Notes: generated by a model not told the origin, from the sequence alone. Shown: positions 53,940-62,686, counted from the first letter of the stretch. The stretch: DNA of 64,000 bases from JAWXBR01 sp034440235 (GCA_034440235.1 JAWXBR010000054.1:62001-126000), one strand, 5' to 3'. A program made the numbers and translations.

Positions 53940-55505
53940 CTACTTCGCTATTGCAACACTCCGACGTTCGCGGATTACCGTGACCTTAATCTGTCCCGGG
54001 TATTCCATTTCGTCTTGAATGCGCGTTGCGATGTCGTTGGCCAGTGTATCGGCGCGCAAGTCGTCGATACGTTCGGGTTCGATCATCACGCGGACTTCGC
54101 GACCAGCCTGGATGGCGTAGGTCTTTGTAACGCCTGCGAATGATGTTGCGATTTCTTCGAGCTGCTGAAGGCGCTTGATGTAGTTCTCGAGCGATTCGCG
54201 GCGAGCGCCCGGACGTGATCCGCTGATGCTATCGGCGGATTGAACGAGTACTGCGATGGGCGATTCCATTTCGATGTCGTCGTGGTGAGCACCAACGGCG
54301 TTTACAACGAGTGGATGTTCTTTGTACTTCTTTACGAGTTCCATGCCGAGTAAGGCGTGTGGACCTTCGATGTCGCGATCGATACACTTACCAATGTCGT
54401 GCAACAGACCAGCGCGCTTCGCAAGGTTTACATCGAGACCAAGTTCGTTGGCCATGATGCCTGTTAAGAAGCTTACTTCGATGCTGTGTGCAAGCAGATT
54501 TTGTCCGTACGACGAACGATACTTCATCTTGCCGATGTACCGCACCATCTCTGGGTGAAGGTTGTGAATGCCAAGCTCCATGAGAGCGTTTTCGCCCACG
54601 CGGATGAGTTCTTCTTCGAGCTCTTTGCGCACCTTCTCTACAACTTCTTCGATGCGTGCCGGATGGATACGTCCGTCGGTCATAAGACGTTCGAGCGCAA
54701 TGCGCGCGGTCTCGCGACGGAACGGGTCGAAGCCCGAGATGACAACTGCTTCTGGTGTGTCGTCTATAATAAGGTCGATACCGGTGGCAGCTTCGAAGGC
54801 GCGAATGTTGCGTCCCTCTTTACCAATGATACGTCCCTTCATCTCATCATTCAGCAGATTCACAACGCTCACGGTCGATTCTACGCAGTGGTCTGAAGCG
54901 GTGCGCTGAATTGCCATAAGGACAATTCGCTGTGCTTCTTTGCGGGCGTTAATCTTTGCTTCGTCGCGGACATCTTTAACGAGTTGCGCACCTGCTGCTT
55001 TCGCTTCGTTCACCATGTTGTCCATGAGGAAGCGCTTCGCGTCGTCGCGACTCATGCCTGTGATGCGTTCTAGGCGTTCGTTCTGCTCGTCTACGAGGAC
55101 GTCAATTTCTTTGACCTTGCCATCGATGGTGCTGGCCTTCTTGGCGAGTTCACCTTCGAGTGAAGCGAGTTGTTTTTCTTTCTTGGTGATGACTTCGAAT
55201 TTCGATTCGACACCTTCTTCGCGTTTCTTCAGCTCCTTCTCAAGCCCCTTAAGCTTCACGTCTTTCTGTTCACGTTCCTGTTCGTGCTGACGTTTTTGCT
55301 TTTGGATTTCTTCCTTGGCTTCGAGAAGTTTTTCGCGCTTTACGGCCGAAGCTTCTTTAGCGGCGTCTTCGACAGACGCTTTAGCTCTTGCTTCTGCAGT
55401 TGCCAGTGTTGTGGCAGCGAGTTTCTTCCCTGATATGTAAGTGATCAGAAAGCCGACCACGGCAACGGCGGCACCGATTGCCACCGCAACGATCGTTGGG
55501 TCCAT
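53940..55505 (-). CDS. rny: Ribonuclease Y
   Basis: 521 residues. N-terminal membrane anchor (about 3-22), long coiled coil (about 30-150), KH domain GRIIGKEGRNIRAFEAATG near 215, and HD domain LLAHSIEVS with LLHDIGKCIDRD near 360. Endonuclease initiating mRNA decay at the membrane. AAGGAG lies 6 bases before the ATG, just downstream of the RNA gene's terminator. Confidence 0.96.
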   Translation of the reverse strand: MDPTIVAVAIGAAVAVVGFLITYISGKKLAATTLATAEARAKASVEDAAKEASAVKREKLLEAKEEIQKQKRQHEQEREQKDVKLKGLEKELKKREEGVESKFEVITKKEKQLASLEGELAKKASTIDGKVKEIDVLVDEQNERLERITGMSRDDAKRFLMDNMVNEAKAAGAQLVKDVRDEAKINARKEAQRIVLMAIQRTASDHCVESTVSVVNLLNDEMKGRIIGKEGRNIRAFEAATGIDLIIDDTPEAVVISGFDPFRRETARIALERLMTDGRIHPARIEEVVEKVRKELEEELIRVGENALMELGIHNLHPEMVRYIGKMKYRSSYGQNLLAHSIEVSFLTGIMANELGLDVNLAKRAGLLHDIGKCIDRDIEGPHALLGMELVKKYKEHPLVVNAVGAHHDDIEMESPIAVLVQSADSISGSRPGARRESLENYIKRLQQLEEIATSFAGVTKTYAIQAGREVRVMIEPERIDDLRADTLANDIATRIQDEMEYPGQIKVTVIRERRSVAIAK

Positions 55506-55515
55506 GCGTGCTCCT

Positions 55516-55733
55516 TAGATGAAAAAAGAGCCGCATCGCGCTATCGGCGGGTTTCCCCACTTAACGGTTGCAAAAGAACCTGTTGGCTGCGCACGGTGGG
55601 TACCATCCTGGCCACCGCTGACGTCCACTGAACAGCCTTGTGCTATTCCCAAAGACGAAGTCAACGGGTGAGGCCTGCCATTGATGGTCAGAGCCTGGTT
55701 CCCAAGCAAAGAAAAAATTGTACGGTTCTTTTT
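55516..55733 (-). ncRNA. ssrS: Probable 6S-like regulatory RNA
   Basis: A 329-bp gap between zapA and rny holds a self-complementary RNA. A closing stem AAAAGAACC (55732-55724) pairs exactly with GGTTCTTTT (55580-55572). Inside are GGCT/AGCC, ACCATC/GATGGT, GGCC/GGCC and CCGTTGAC/GTCAGCGG pairs, giving a rod with one large asymmetric bubble. A promoter-like TTG-N20-CACGTTTG sits just upstream and a hairpin with T6 downstream. zapA neighbours 6S RNA in several phyla. Another structured RNA is possible. Confidence 0.5.
55521..55547 (-). terminator. Terminator of the structured RNA
   Basis: Minus-strand GCCGAT and ATGCGGC pair imperfectly (one bulge) around AGCGCG, followed by CTCTTTTTTC. It ends before the rny Shine-Dalgarno. 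Confidence 0.7.
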
Positions 55734-55764
55734 CAAACGTGCGTACCGATAGCGGATGCGACAA
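55734..55764 (-). promoter_or_regulatory. TTG-N20-CACGTTTG promoter-like site
   Basis: One base off TAnnTTTG (55741-55734), with TTG 20 bases upstream (55764-55762). Predicted start about 5 bases later falls at the closing stem of the RNA. Confidence 0.5.
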
Positions 55765-55834
55765 AGCATCGATGCACGTGGACTTGACGGTGTCTTTCGA
55801 CCAGATAAATAGTGTGGTGAGTTGCGTTACGGGT

Positions 55835-56125
55835 CTACGGAAGGGGCTGTCGCCATGCTCGTTCAAGGTACTGTGTCATTTTGTCCAGTTCCTCGTTTAC
55901 GAATCGAACGTCTTGCGAGTTCTGATCTAAGGCATCGTGATAGCGTTCGGCGATATTCAAAGCTGCTAGAAGCGAAAGCGTCGGAGTCGACTGCTCCCTA
56001 AGCGACTGTTGCAATGCTTGAATTTGAAGATTTACTTCCCGTACTGACTTCTTAATCCTCTCTTCGTTATCTCCACGAAGGGTGAGGTCTTTTCCACCAA
56101 TATTTACTCTGATTGCTTTCGACAT
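55835..56125 (-). CDS. zapA: Cell division protein ZapA-like
   Basis: 96 residues from the second of two close ATGs (56125; the other is 56134). SKAIRVNIGGKDLTLRGD near 2, a helical bundle with LQIQALQQSLREQ and SLLAALNIAERYHD, then a short tail. ZapA bundles FtsZ. A TAACTTTA box overlaps the preceding stop (56155-56162) and may add a promoter; the extension upstream to 56224 is non-conserved. Confidence 0.85.
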   Translation of the reverse strand: MSKAIRVNIGGKDLTLRGDNEERIKKSVREVNLQIQALQQSLREQSTPTLSLLAALNIAERYHDALDQNSQDVRFVNEELDKMTQYLERAWRQPLP

Positions 56126-56159
56126 AATCGTCATGTTCGCGTGTATCGTGTGCGTAAAG

Positions 56160-56948
56160 TTAGGAAATTCCGAACAATGAACTGATGCGTCCCGAAAGCA
56201 CATCCAGTCGCGAAGCCAAAGCAACCATCTCTGCAGGTGCCATTCCTGGCTGAACCACAGAGCTAAAGATGTCGAGCTGACGCTGGTTGCGGTTTTCCTC
56301 GAGCGTTATCTGCAAGTCTTGCAGAAGCTTGGTACGAGCCTCGAGCTCGGTGCGCACAAAGGCAAGCTGTTGCGAGATCACCTTATGGTCGGTAAGCTGA
56401 CCCTGCGCTTCGTTCAACTCATTCTGCAATCTGTTCAATTCGTCCTCGAGTCTATCGATGTTCTTACGAAGCGAGCGTACCTCAACCTCATGCTCAAGCT
56501 CTCTGGCCAGCATCAACTCCTGCGCACGCTCGGTTGCGTCATGTGCACGTGCGTTTAACTCGTCATTGTCTGGCTGGTAGGGGGCTGCCTCGACGTTGCT
56601 CACAACCTGCCGCTCGTGTGCGATTGCAGGTGATGCGATCTGCTCTTGATGATGAACGACCGAGCCCTGCGCGGTACTCATGCGTGTTTCTAAGTCAGCA
56701 ATGCGTTCGAGAAAATCCTGCACGCGCGACTGCAGCTCTGTTTCGCTCTTGCGAAGCGACTGCACTTGCGCCTGAAGGATTGCATTTTCCTGACGAAGTG
56801 TTACGATAACGTCTGCGCTCTTGCGCACTGTATCCCAGAAACGAAGAACGGTGGCCTCGAGCTCTGCTTGCGCCTTCTGTGCCTGTGCATCGGGTGCATC
56901 TTCAAAGAGTTGCTGAGGTTGTTCTTGTGGTAGGTTTCTTGGACCCAT
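56160..56948 (-). CDS. Coiled-coil protein upstream of zapA
   Basis: 262 residues. Two long coiled-coil stretches (about 50-105 and 150-230, heptad-like with many Glu/Gln/Leu) flank a proline-poor linker. No signal peptide or membrane helix. The position pheT-this-zapA suggests a division role, possibly ZapB-like, but no sequence signature proves it. Confidence 0.6.
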   Translation of the reverse strand: MGPRNLPQEQPQQLFEDAPDAQAQKAQAELEATVLRFWDTVRKSADVIVTLRQENAILQAQVQSLRKSETELQSRVQDFLERIADLETRMSTAQGSVVHHQEQIASPAIAHERQVVSNVEAAPYQPDNDELNARAHDATERAQELMLARELEHEVEVRSLRKNIDRLEDELNRLQNELNEAQGQLTDHKVISQQLAFVRTELEARTKLLQDLQITLEENRNQRQLDIFSSVVQPGMAPAEMVALASRLDVLSGRISSLFGIS

Positions 56949-56957
56949 GATTGCTCC

Positions 56958-59708
56958 TTAATTCCCGCGCACTTGCGCGTGCAGCACAGACGCTGCTGCG
57001 TTAACGATACTGTTCACTGCCGAATCGACTTCGGCATCGACCAACGTTCGCTCATCACTTCTGAAGGTCAGCGAAAGACCAACACTCTTCTTGCCACTTC
57101 CGAGCGCATCATCTCTATACACATCGAACACGTCAACGTCCTTCAGCAACGCAGTACCCGATGTTCGCGCTACGTCGATAATTGCTCCTGCGGACACCCC
57201 ATCTCCTACTACAAACGCAATGTCGCGGCGTACCGCCGGAAACATCCCCACGTTCCTGAACTCCCGCGTTTGTGCGGCCAACGATCTGACGTCAATCTCT
57301 ACTGCGACAACCGTTCGTTCAATCTCGTATTTCTTGGCATACGATGGATTCAGTTGCCCGACACGTCCAACTTTCTTTCCGTTATGCACTACCGAAAGCG
57401 AATTTGCACTTGCAAACATCGCCGAATCGGCGGCCTCTTCCGACAGTATTTCTGCTACTAATGTTATGTCAATCCCGGCCAATCGAAGCGCCGCTTTCAC
57501 ATCACCTTCGATGTCATACAGGTCGATTTCTTTCTGCTTCTCACTCCAATGCGCATCTGTAAGTCCGCATGCCACCATACACATCGTCTGCGTTTCACGA
57601 AGTCCGAATTCTGTCGCTTTATCCTCACTCGCACGGTTCTTACTCGTCGCATCAGTAACGATACCGCCGGCTTCGCTATTAAACACCTTGCCAATCTCCA
57701 ACAATCGCACACCTTGCATACCATGGCGCATGTTGCTCGAAGCAACACGCAGCAACCCGGGCAACAACGACGTCCGTAGCGCCGAAAACTCCACGCCCAT
57801 CGCATTCTTCAGCCTCACCGTCGTCCGTTCATCCGGAGCACCCAGCACATGCGTCACACAATCTGCATAGCCCCTTGCCGCAAGCCCCTTACGCACAGCA
57901 TCTGCAACGTTCATGTGCTCGCGCGACACGAGATACGTAGCACTAGTGGTGTTCGTATCAGTGGTGTTCGTATCAGTGGTGTTCGTATCAGTGGCGTTCG
58001 GCTCAGTCGTGTTCGCTCGCGTGGGAGTGCCGTATGCAACGCGCGCGTGCGTCGACGACGGAATGTTGTTCACTCCGTATAGGCGCATTACTTCTTCGGC
58101 CACGTCTATCTCGTCGATAATGTCTGCGCGATACGACGGCACTTGCCATAACCGACCCACCTTTGTAGCATCGAGTCCGACAAGTCCGACTGCTATACAC
58201 ATCTTATGAATCGTCTCGTCCGAAATGTCTACGCCATTTACGCTACGCATCTTCTCGTAGCGCACATCGACCGTTGACGGTTGAGCCGGAGATGGGTACA
58301 CATCAACTTGCGTGTGGGCTACAGGCTTAGTTGCTTCGCCTGAGTCTTGCGAAACACCTCCACCGAACTCGCAGATGAGTTGCGCTGCACGCGCGCATGC
58401 TTCGGCAAGTGCGCCTATATCGACGCCACGTTCGAAGCGATACGATGCATCGGAATTCAGCGAAAGTTTTTTTGCCGTGCGACGTATCGATGACGGTGCG
58501 AAGAACGCACTCTCTAGAACAATGTCGGTTGTGTCGTCGGCAATCTCGGAGTTCTCGCCGCCCATGACGCCTGCAATGCCAACCGGACCCGATGCTTTGC
58601 AGATAAGCAACATGTCATCGTCCAATTCGCGCTGCTTGCTATCGAGTGTCGTGAACTTCCAAGGCTTTGGCTTGCCAGCGTATGCTTCGGCAGCAGTCTG
58701 CACGATAATCGACGGCAGAAGATTTTCTGAAATCTTATTTGTGCCGACCATTGCTGACGTTGTGCTGTCACTGTTTGACACCAATGCACGCAAATCGAAT
58801 GCATGCAGGGGCTGTCCGTATTCCATCATAACGTAGTTGGTGGCATCGACCACGATGTTGCGCGGACGTAATCCGATTGCAGTCAAGCGGTCCTGCATCC
58901 ACTGCGGCGACGGTTGCACACGCACGCCTGTAATGCGCTGCGCGATGTATCGCGGACAAAGCGTTGTGTTCTTGAGATCTACGTTAACGTCAGTAGAACC
59001 AGATGTTTCTTGATCATGTTGATTCGAACTACCGGCGCGAGGCTTCGACATTGTAGAATCAATGCGTCCACGTTTCAGATCTAGCGCCTTGCCTTCGTGT
59101 ACATGCATGTACGCCTGCAGGTCGCGCGCTATGCCGATGTGCGAAAGTGCGTCTGCACGATTTGGCGTAATTGCTACATCGTAAACTATGTCAGTAAATC
59201 CCAGCACGTCTGCCAGCGGAGTGCCGACTGCGAGTGGAGTACCGACTGCGTACGGACCGTTGTGGTTTGTCGACTCATCGTCGACCATATCCCAAATGCC
59301 ATCGACATCGGCTACGAGTCCGAGTTCGGCTTTCGAGCAAATCATTCCTTGCGACTCAACGCCACGAAGCACGCGGCGAGCAATCGTGTAGCCGCCCCCT
59401 GTCGGAACGACAGCCCCTTCTAGAGCAACCGGTACTGTTTGTCCGGCCGCCACATTCGCCGCCCCGCAAACAATCGTACGCACGACGCCATCGCCAACAT
59501 CCACGGTCGTTACGCTCAGCTTATCGGCCTTTGGGTGTTTCTCGCACGTCAGGATACGTCCGACCACAAAGCCCTTCAGCGTCGCTCCGCGGTCATCGAT
59601 ATGCTCCACTTCGAGTCCGAGATCGGTAAGGGTCTGCGCGATGCGCGCAGGGGTCCATTCGGCCTTAAGATCGACGTACTCCGAGAGCCAGTTATGCGAG
59701 ATGTTCAT
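56958..59708 (-). CDS. pheT: Phenylalanyl-tRNA synthetase beta subunit
   Basis: 916 residues from ATG 59708, giving MNISHNWLSEYVDLKAEW; the GTG at 59735 would start within the promoter box. tRNA-binding domain (KHPKADKLSVTTVD near 60), B3/B4 domain (about 230-460), B5 domain (about 500-575), core and C-terminal anticodon-binding domain (about 820-916). Longer than usual (about 800), partly from low-complexity insertions: five 5-residue units of the TNTTD type near 590 and VGTPLA doubled near 163. pheS is not in the window. Confidence 0.95.
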   Translation of the reverse strand: MNISHNWLSEYVDLKAEWTPARIAQTLTDLGLEVEHIDDRGATLKGFVVGRILTCEKHPKADKLSVTTVDVGDGVVRTIVCGAANVAAGQTVPVALEGAVVPTGGGYTIARRVLRGVESQGMICSKAELGLVADVDGIWDMVDDESTNHNGPYAVGTPLAVGTPLADVLGFTDIVYDVAITPNRADALSHIGIARDLQAYMHVHEGKALDLKRGRIDSTMSKPRAGSSNQHDQETSGSTDVNVDLKNTTLCPRYIAQRITGVRVQPSPQWMQDRLTAIGLRPRNIVVDATNYVMMEYGQPLHAFDLRALVSNSDSTTSAMVGTNKISENLLPSIIVQTAAEAYAGKPKPWKFTTLDSKQRELDDDMLLICKASGPVGIAGVMGGENSEIADDTTDIVLESAFFAPSSIRRTAKKLSLNSDASYRFERGVDIGALAEACARAAQLICEFGGGVSQDSGEATKPVAHTQVDVYPSPAQPSTVDVRYEKMRSVNGVDISDETIHKMCIAVGLVGLDATKVGRLWQVPSYRADIIDEIDVAEEVMRLYGVNNIPSSTHARVAYGTPTRANTTEPNATDTNTTDTNTTDTNTTSATYLVSREHMNVADAVRKGLAARGYADCVTHVLGAPDERTTVRLKNAMGVEFSALRTSLLPGLLRVASSNMRHGMQGVRLLEIGKVFNSEAGGIVTDATSKNRASEDKATEFGLRETQTMCMVACGLTDAHWSEKQKEIDLYDIEGDVKAALRLAGIDITLVAEILSEEAADSAMFASANSLSVVHNGKKVGRVGQLNPSYAKKYEIERTVVAVEIDVRSLAAQTREFRNVGMFPAVRRDIAFVVGDGVSAGAIIDVARTSGTALLKDVDVFDVYRDDALGSGKKSVGLSLTFRSDERTLVDAEVDSAVNSIVNAAASVLHAQVRGN
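57946..58020 (-). repeat. Five 15-bp tandem repeats inside pheT
   Basis: GTGGTGTTCGTATCA is present exactly at 57946, 57961 and 57976, with variants at 57991 and 58006. It encodes ANTTE, PNATD, TNTTD, TNTTD, TNTTS, a linker after the B5 domain. Confidence 0.9.
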
Positions 59709-59736
59709 TGGATGTGAAGTATGCGAAGAATACACG

Positions 59737-59744
59737 CAAAGATA
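59737..59744 (-). promoter_or_regulatory. TATCTTTG box upstream of pheT
   Basis: Minus-strand TAnnTTTG 28 bases before the pheT ATG. Supports 59708 as start. Confidence 0.6.
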
Positions 59745-59800
59745 GGTCTGTCAAGGGCCTAGGGGGTGGCGGTATTTATACACAGCGACGTACTGATTCC

Positions 59801-59887
59801 GGTTTGCGCCGCGAAGAGCGGCGCAAACCATTTCGTCATTCCGGGAGCGCCGCGAAGAGCGGCGCAAACCATTTCGTCATTCTGCGA
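59801..59887. repeat. Palindrome-bearing 41-bp direct repeat
   Basis: Two units, 59806-59846 and 59847-59887. The first includes a perfect 12-bp hairpin: GGTTTGCGCCGC (59801-59812), loop GAAGA, GCGGCGCAAACC (59818-59829). The second unit retains a shorter stem. The TTTCGTCATTC downstream part is shared. REP-like; nothing else lies between pheT and the barrel gene. Confidence 0.85.
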
Positions 59888-59888
59888 T

Positions 59889-60932
59889 TCACCACAACGG
59901 CAACGCCACGGTCAATCCGAATGCGCTTTGGACTCCATCGGGGATGAAATGGAGGCTGACTGACCCAAATGCGGCATCTGCGGTAAGTCGTGGCGCTAGG
60001 GCGGGGGTAACTAGCAGACTTCCGCCGCTATTTAGGACAAGTACACCGCCAAAAAGACCAAGTTTTAGCCAGTCGCTAACGATGTCGACGTATACGCCAC
60101 CACCGGCATACGACGCTAAATCGGACAATGAATATTGATATGCCCCTGCTTCTAAGAACCATGTTAGTGTGTTGTGATCGAACCGCATGTGCAAACCCAA
60201 ACCAGGGTTGAACTCATTGAACTTGTCTTCAGAAAAAGGATGCGTCGACGCTACCGGTGCTAACAACCACAGGTGATAATGTGAGGTATCGTTTATGTTC
60301 GGTACGCCTAGGTCTTTCCCGATAGTCACTGCTACGTGTGCACGCGGACCAGCAAAGATGGCATCCAGATGAAGGCCTGTTGCTGAGTTTGTGCCAATCA
60401 CGCGTCTATGGGCAGAGTAGTCGTAGGTGCCTCCCACCCCAACAAACCAACTGTTTTGAAAGCGGTACTGCAATGCAGCCCAAGAACCAATTGCAAAAGA
60501 TGGCTGCGACAACGTCTCTGAATACGTGAACAGAATTCCTCTGCGTTGGTGCGCAACATTCACCCCACCAACAGAAATGCCTGCCATCATAACGAATTGA
60601 TCTAGCTCGTGCTTCAGGCCGACGTCAAGCATTAACGAGTTTACTGTTGACGTTCCGTCGGTGGTTTCTGACTCGATAACACCTTCCCTAGAGGCCTCAA
60701 TCCGAAGCGGTACCAAGAACGAGGATGTCGTCCGCAAGCCCACAACCAGCGGACTCTCAAAAACGTACCGCAGTTGAGTGCCTATAGAAAGCACGTTCTC
60801 GTTGTTCACGTGCGACATGCCTGCCGAAACCGCAATCTGTGCATTTTGCGCTCGGACTTGTCCGAAAAACAAGACCATCAGCAGCACATTTGCAACCAGC
60901 AAAGTCCTACAAAGACACATCGTAAACTTCAT
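59889..60932 (-). CDS. Exported outer-membrane protein
   Basis: 347 residues. Signal peptide (about 1-28, FFGQVRAQ), then strongly alternating strands to a final VQSAFGLTVALPLW, consistent with an outer-membrane barrel. No domain recognised. Its start is 6 bp from the divergent lipoprotein gene's start. Confidence 0.65.
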   Translation of the reverse strand: MKFTMCLCRTLLVANVLLMVLFFGQVRAQNAQIAVSAGMSHVNNENVLSIGTQLRYVFESPLVVGLRTTSSFLVPLRIEASREGVIESETTDGTSTVNSLMLDVGLKHELDQFVMMAGISVGGVNVAHQRRGILFTYSETLSQPSFAIGSWAALQYRFQNSWFVGVGGTYDYSAHRRVIGTNSATGLHLDAIFAGPRAHVAVTIGKDLGVPNINDTSHYHLWLLAPVASTHPFSEDKFNEFNPGLGLHMRFDHNTLTWFLEAGAYQYSLSDLASYAGGGVYVDIVSDWLKLGLFGGVLVLNSGGSLLVTPALAPRLTADAAFGSVSLHFIPDGVQSAFGLTVALPLW

Positions 60933-60938
60933 TATAGT

Positions 60939-61721
60939 ATGCAGAGTTTGCCAACGAATATATTCCGTCCCACTACCCTCGCTCTTCTTGCAATAATAGT
61001 GCTTTGTGGATGTGGCACTCCGGCTACGGGGCCGCTAGAGCGAGGGGGCGACGCTGCGCGTCGAGAGTTGCGCGACTACGCACGAGGATGGGGCGCCGAT
61101 GTTTCGAACGACACGTCATGGCTAGATGCACTGATACTGGTAGATTTTCGAGGGCTCGACCATCAAGGCTTAAACCTAGAGGTACATTTAACAGATGAAG
61201 GGGGCCACATCTACCGTCCAATAGCATCAATAGCCGGGCAAACGCTTACGGTCGATTATAGTCTGCTCAAACCATGGCCAGTAGCACAGACTAACGTTCC
61301 ATTGGCTGATGCGGCTGGCAATTCTCTGGTGCTGGACTTTGTCTCTCAACAAGCTGCTATTCCCATTACATGGCTCGATGCAGCATTTTTTTCTGCCGCC
61401 GATTCGGCAGGTGTCGTTCTTTACGATGCGGTCTCAGACAGCATACTGCTCTATAGCTCGAAGTGGGTAGCAGATTCTATTGAATGCAGCATTCGAGTAC
61501 TTGACAGTACGCAGCAGACGGTCTTTTACCAGTCCTGGAAGCAAGCTGATAACGGAGCCCTGAACATTCCACTGCATATACGTCAGCAGATTTCTTCGAC
61601 AGGCAATGCCGATATAGACATCACGCGCACGTTGTACCAGGTTCAGATTACATCGTCAGGAAAGAAAGTCGGGTCCCTTCAAACAACGTCACAATTGCTT
61701 TTTCTCTACCCTCCAGAGTGA
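60939..61721 (+). CDS. Lipoprotein
   Basis: 260 residues from ATG 60939. A lipobox (IIVLCGCG, about 20-27) follows a hydrophobic leader. The body is beta-rich with no recognised domain. The longer open frame upstream runs antisense through the neighbouring gene and is ignored. Confidence 0.68.
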   Translation: MQSLPTNIFRPTTLALLAIIVLCGCGTPATGPLERGGDAARRELRDYARGWGADVSNDTSWLDALILVDFRGLDHQGLNLEVHLTDEGGHIYRPIASIAGQTLTVDYSLLKPWPVAQTNVPLADAAGNSLVLDFVSQQAAIPITWLDAAFFSAADSAGVVLYDAVSDSILLYSSKWVADSIECSIRVLDSTQQTVFYQSWKQADNGALNIPLHIRQQISSTGNADIDITRTLYQVQITSSGKKVGSLQTTSQLLFLYPPE

Positions 61722-61801
61722 AGCATGCAATTACACCAACCCACGTTATCCACGCAACGGGAGTTGTTAAGTAGTATGATTCTTCGCACCTCGCACTTAA
61801 G

Positions 61802-61830
61802 TTGCTTGTAATAAAACACCTGTAGGTTTG
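61802..61830 (+). promoter_or_regulatory. TTG-N18-TAGGTTTG promoter of the DUF1801 gene
   Basis: TTG at 61802, TAGGTTTG at 61823-61830, immediately followed by ATGATGG. Predicts a very short or absent leader. Confidence 0.6.
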
Positions 61831-62256
61831 ATGATGGCAGAACAAAAAACAAAACCGACCGAAGTGAGTGTCGACGAATACATCGCAGCACTCGATGACG
61901 AAACCAAGCGCAGCGATTCGTTAACCTTGGTTAAGATGATGCGCGCCGCTACAAAAGAGAAGCCCCGCATGTGGGGTCCGAGTATCATCGGCTTCGGCAG
62001 CGTGCACTACAAATACGCCAGCGGACACGAGGGCGACACGTGCATGATGGGATTTTCACCGCGCAAGGCTGCCATCTCGCTCTATCTTACATGCGATGCA
62101 TCATCGCGAGTCCCCTACCTCGAACGGCTTGGCAAATACAAAACCGGCGTTGGTTGTATTTACATCAAGCGCCTATCGGACATCGACATGTCGGTATTGA
62201 AAGAGCTCATCGCAATCTCGGCAATGAGCGAACCCGACTTCGGCAAACACACATAG
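61831..62256 (+). CDS. DUF1801-family protein
   Basis: 141 residues. VDEYIAALDDETKRSD near 12, MMRAATKEKPRMWGPSIIGFG near 35, HYKYASGHEGDTCMMGFSPRK near 57 and IYIKRLSDIDMSVL near 111 match DUF1801 (YdhG-like); function unknown. Starts ATG 61831 or 61834, with 61834 best fitting a TSS 5 bases after the promoter box. Confidence 0.78.
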   Translation: MMAEQKTKPTEVSVDEYIAALDDETKRSDSLTLVKMMRAATKEKPRMWGPSIIGFGSVHYKYASGHEGDTCMMGFSPRKAAISLYLTCDASSRVPYLERLGKYKTGVGCIYIKRLSDIDMSVLKELIAISAMSEPDFGKHT

Positions 62257-62302
62257 CCCGTCCCAGGCGGACACAAACAATCACACCCTCCACATAGGCT
62301 AA

Positions 62303-62680
62303 GAACATGGCAATCTGCATTACAAGGGCGCCAGTGGCCGAGAAGGCGATTGGTTCCGGCTCGGCTTCGCCCCGCGCAAAGGCAACATGACCATCTACTT
62401 CTTGTGCGACATGCGACGTCTGGGCGACAGCCTTGCTAAACTTAGCAAGCATTCTGCGAGCGGCGGATGCCTTCACATCAAAAAGCTTTCAGACATACAT
62501 CTACCGACGCTCAAGGGCATGCTTGTAGAGGCGTACAAGATCACACCAACCGAGCAGATCTCGGTATCGACGAAGACCAAGCCGGCGTCGAAGAAAATCG
62601 CAGCTAAGAAGGTCGCAGCAAAGAAGGTCGCAGCAAAAAGTACTACGGCAAAGAAATCGACTGTACGTAAGGGTCGATGA
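62303..62680 (+). pseudogene. Truncated DUF1801 tandem copy with Lys/Ala tail
   Basis: The frame from 62303 (after a TAA) reads HGNLHYKGASGREGDWFRLG and GFAPRKGNMTIYFLCDMRRL, parallel to the preceding gene from its residue ~55 on, so the N-terminal third is missing. An ATG at 62387 gives a 97-residue remainder. The end is a basic tail (KKIAAKKVAAKKVAAKSTT) like histone H1 tails. Could still be expressed from 62387. Confidence 0.65.
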
Positions 62681-62686
62681 GGGGGC

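Noticed and set aside
61740..61760. DnaA box / origin (TTATCCACG)
   Set aside because: Single near-match with no cluster, AT-rich element or dnaA/dnaN nearby.
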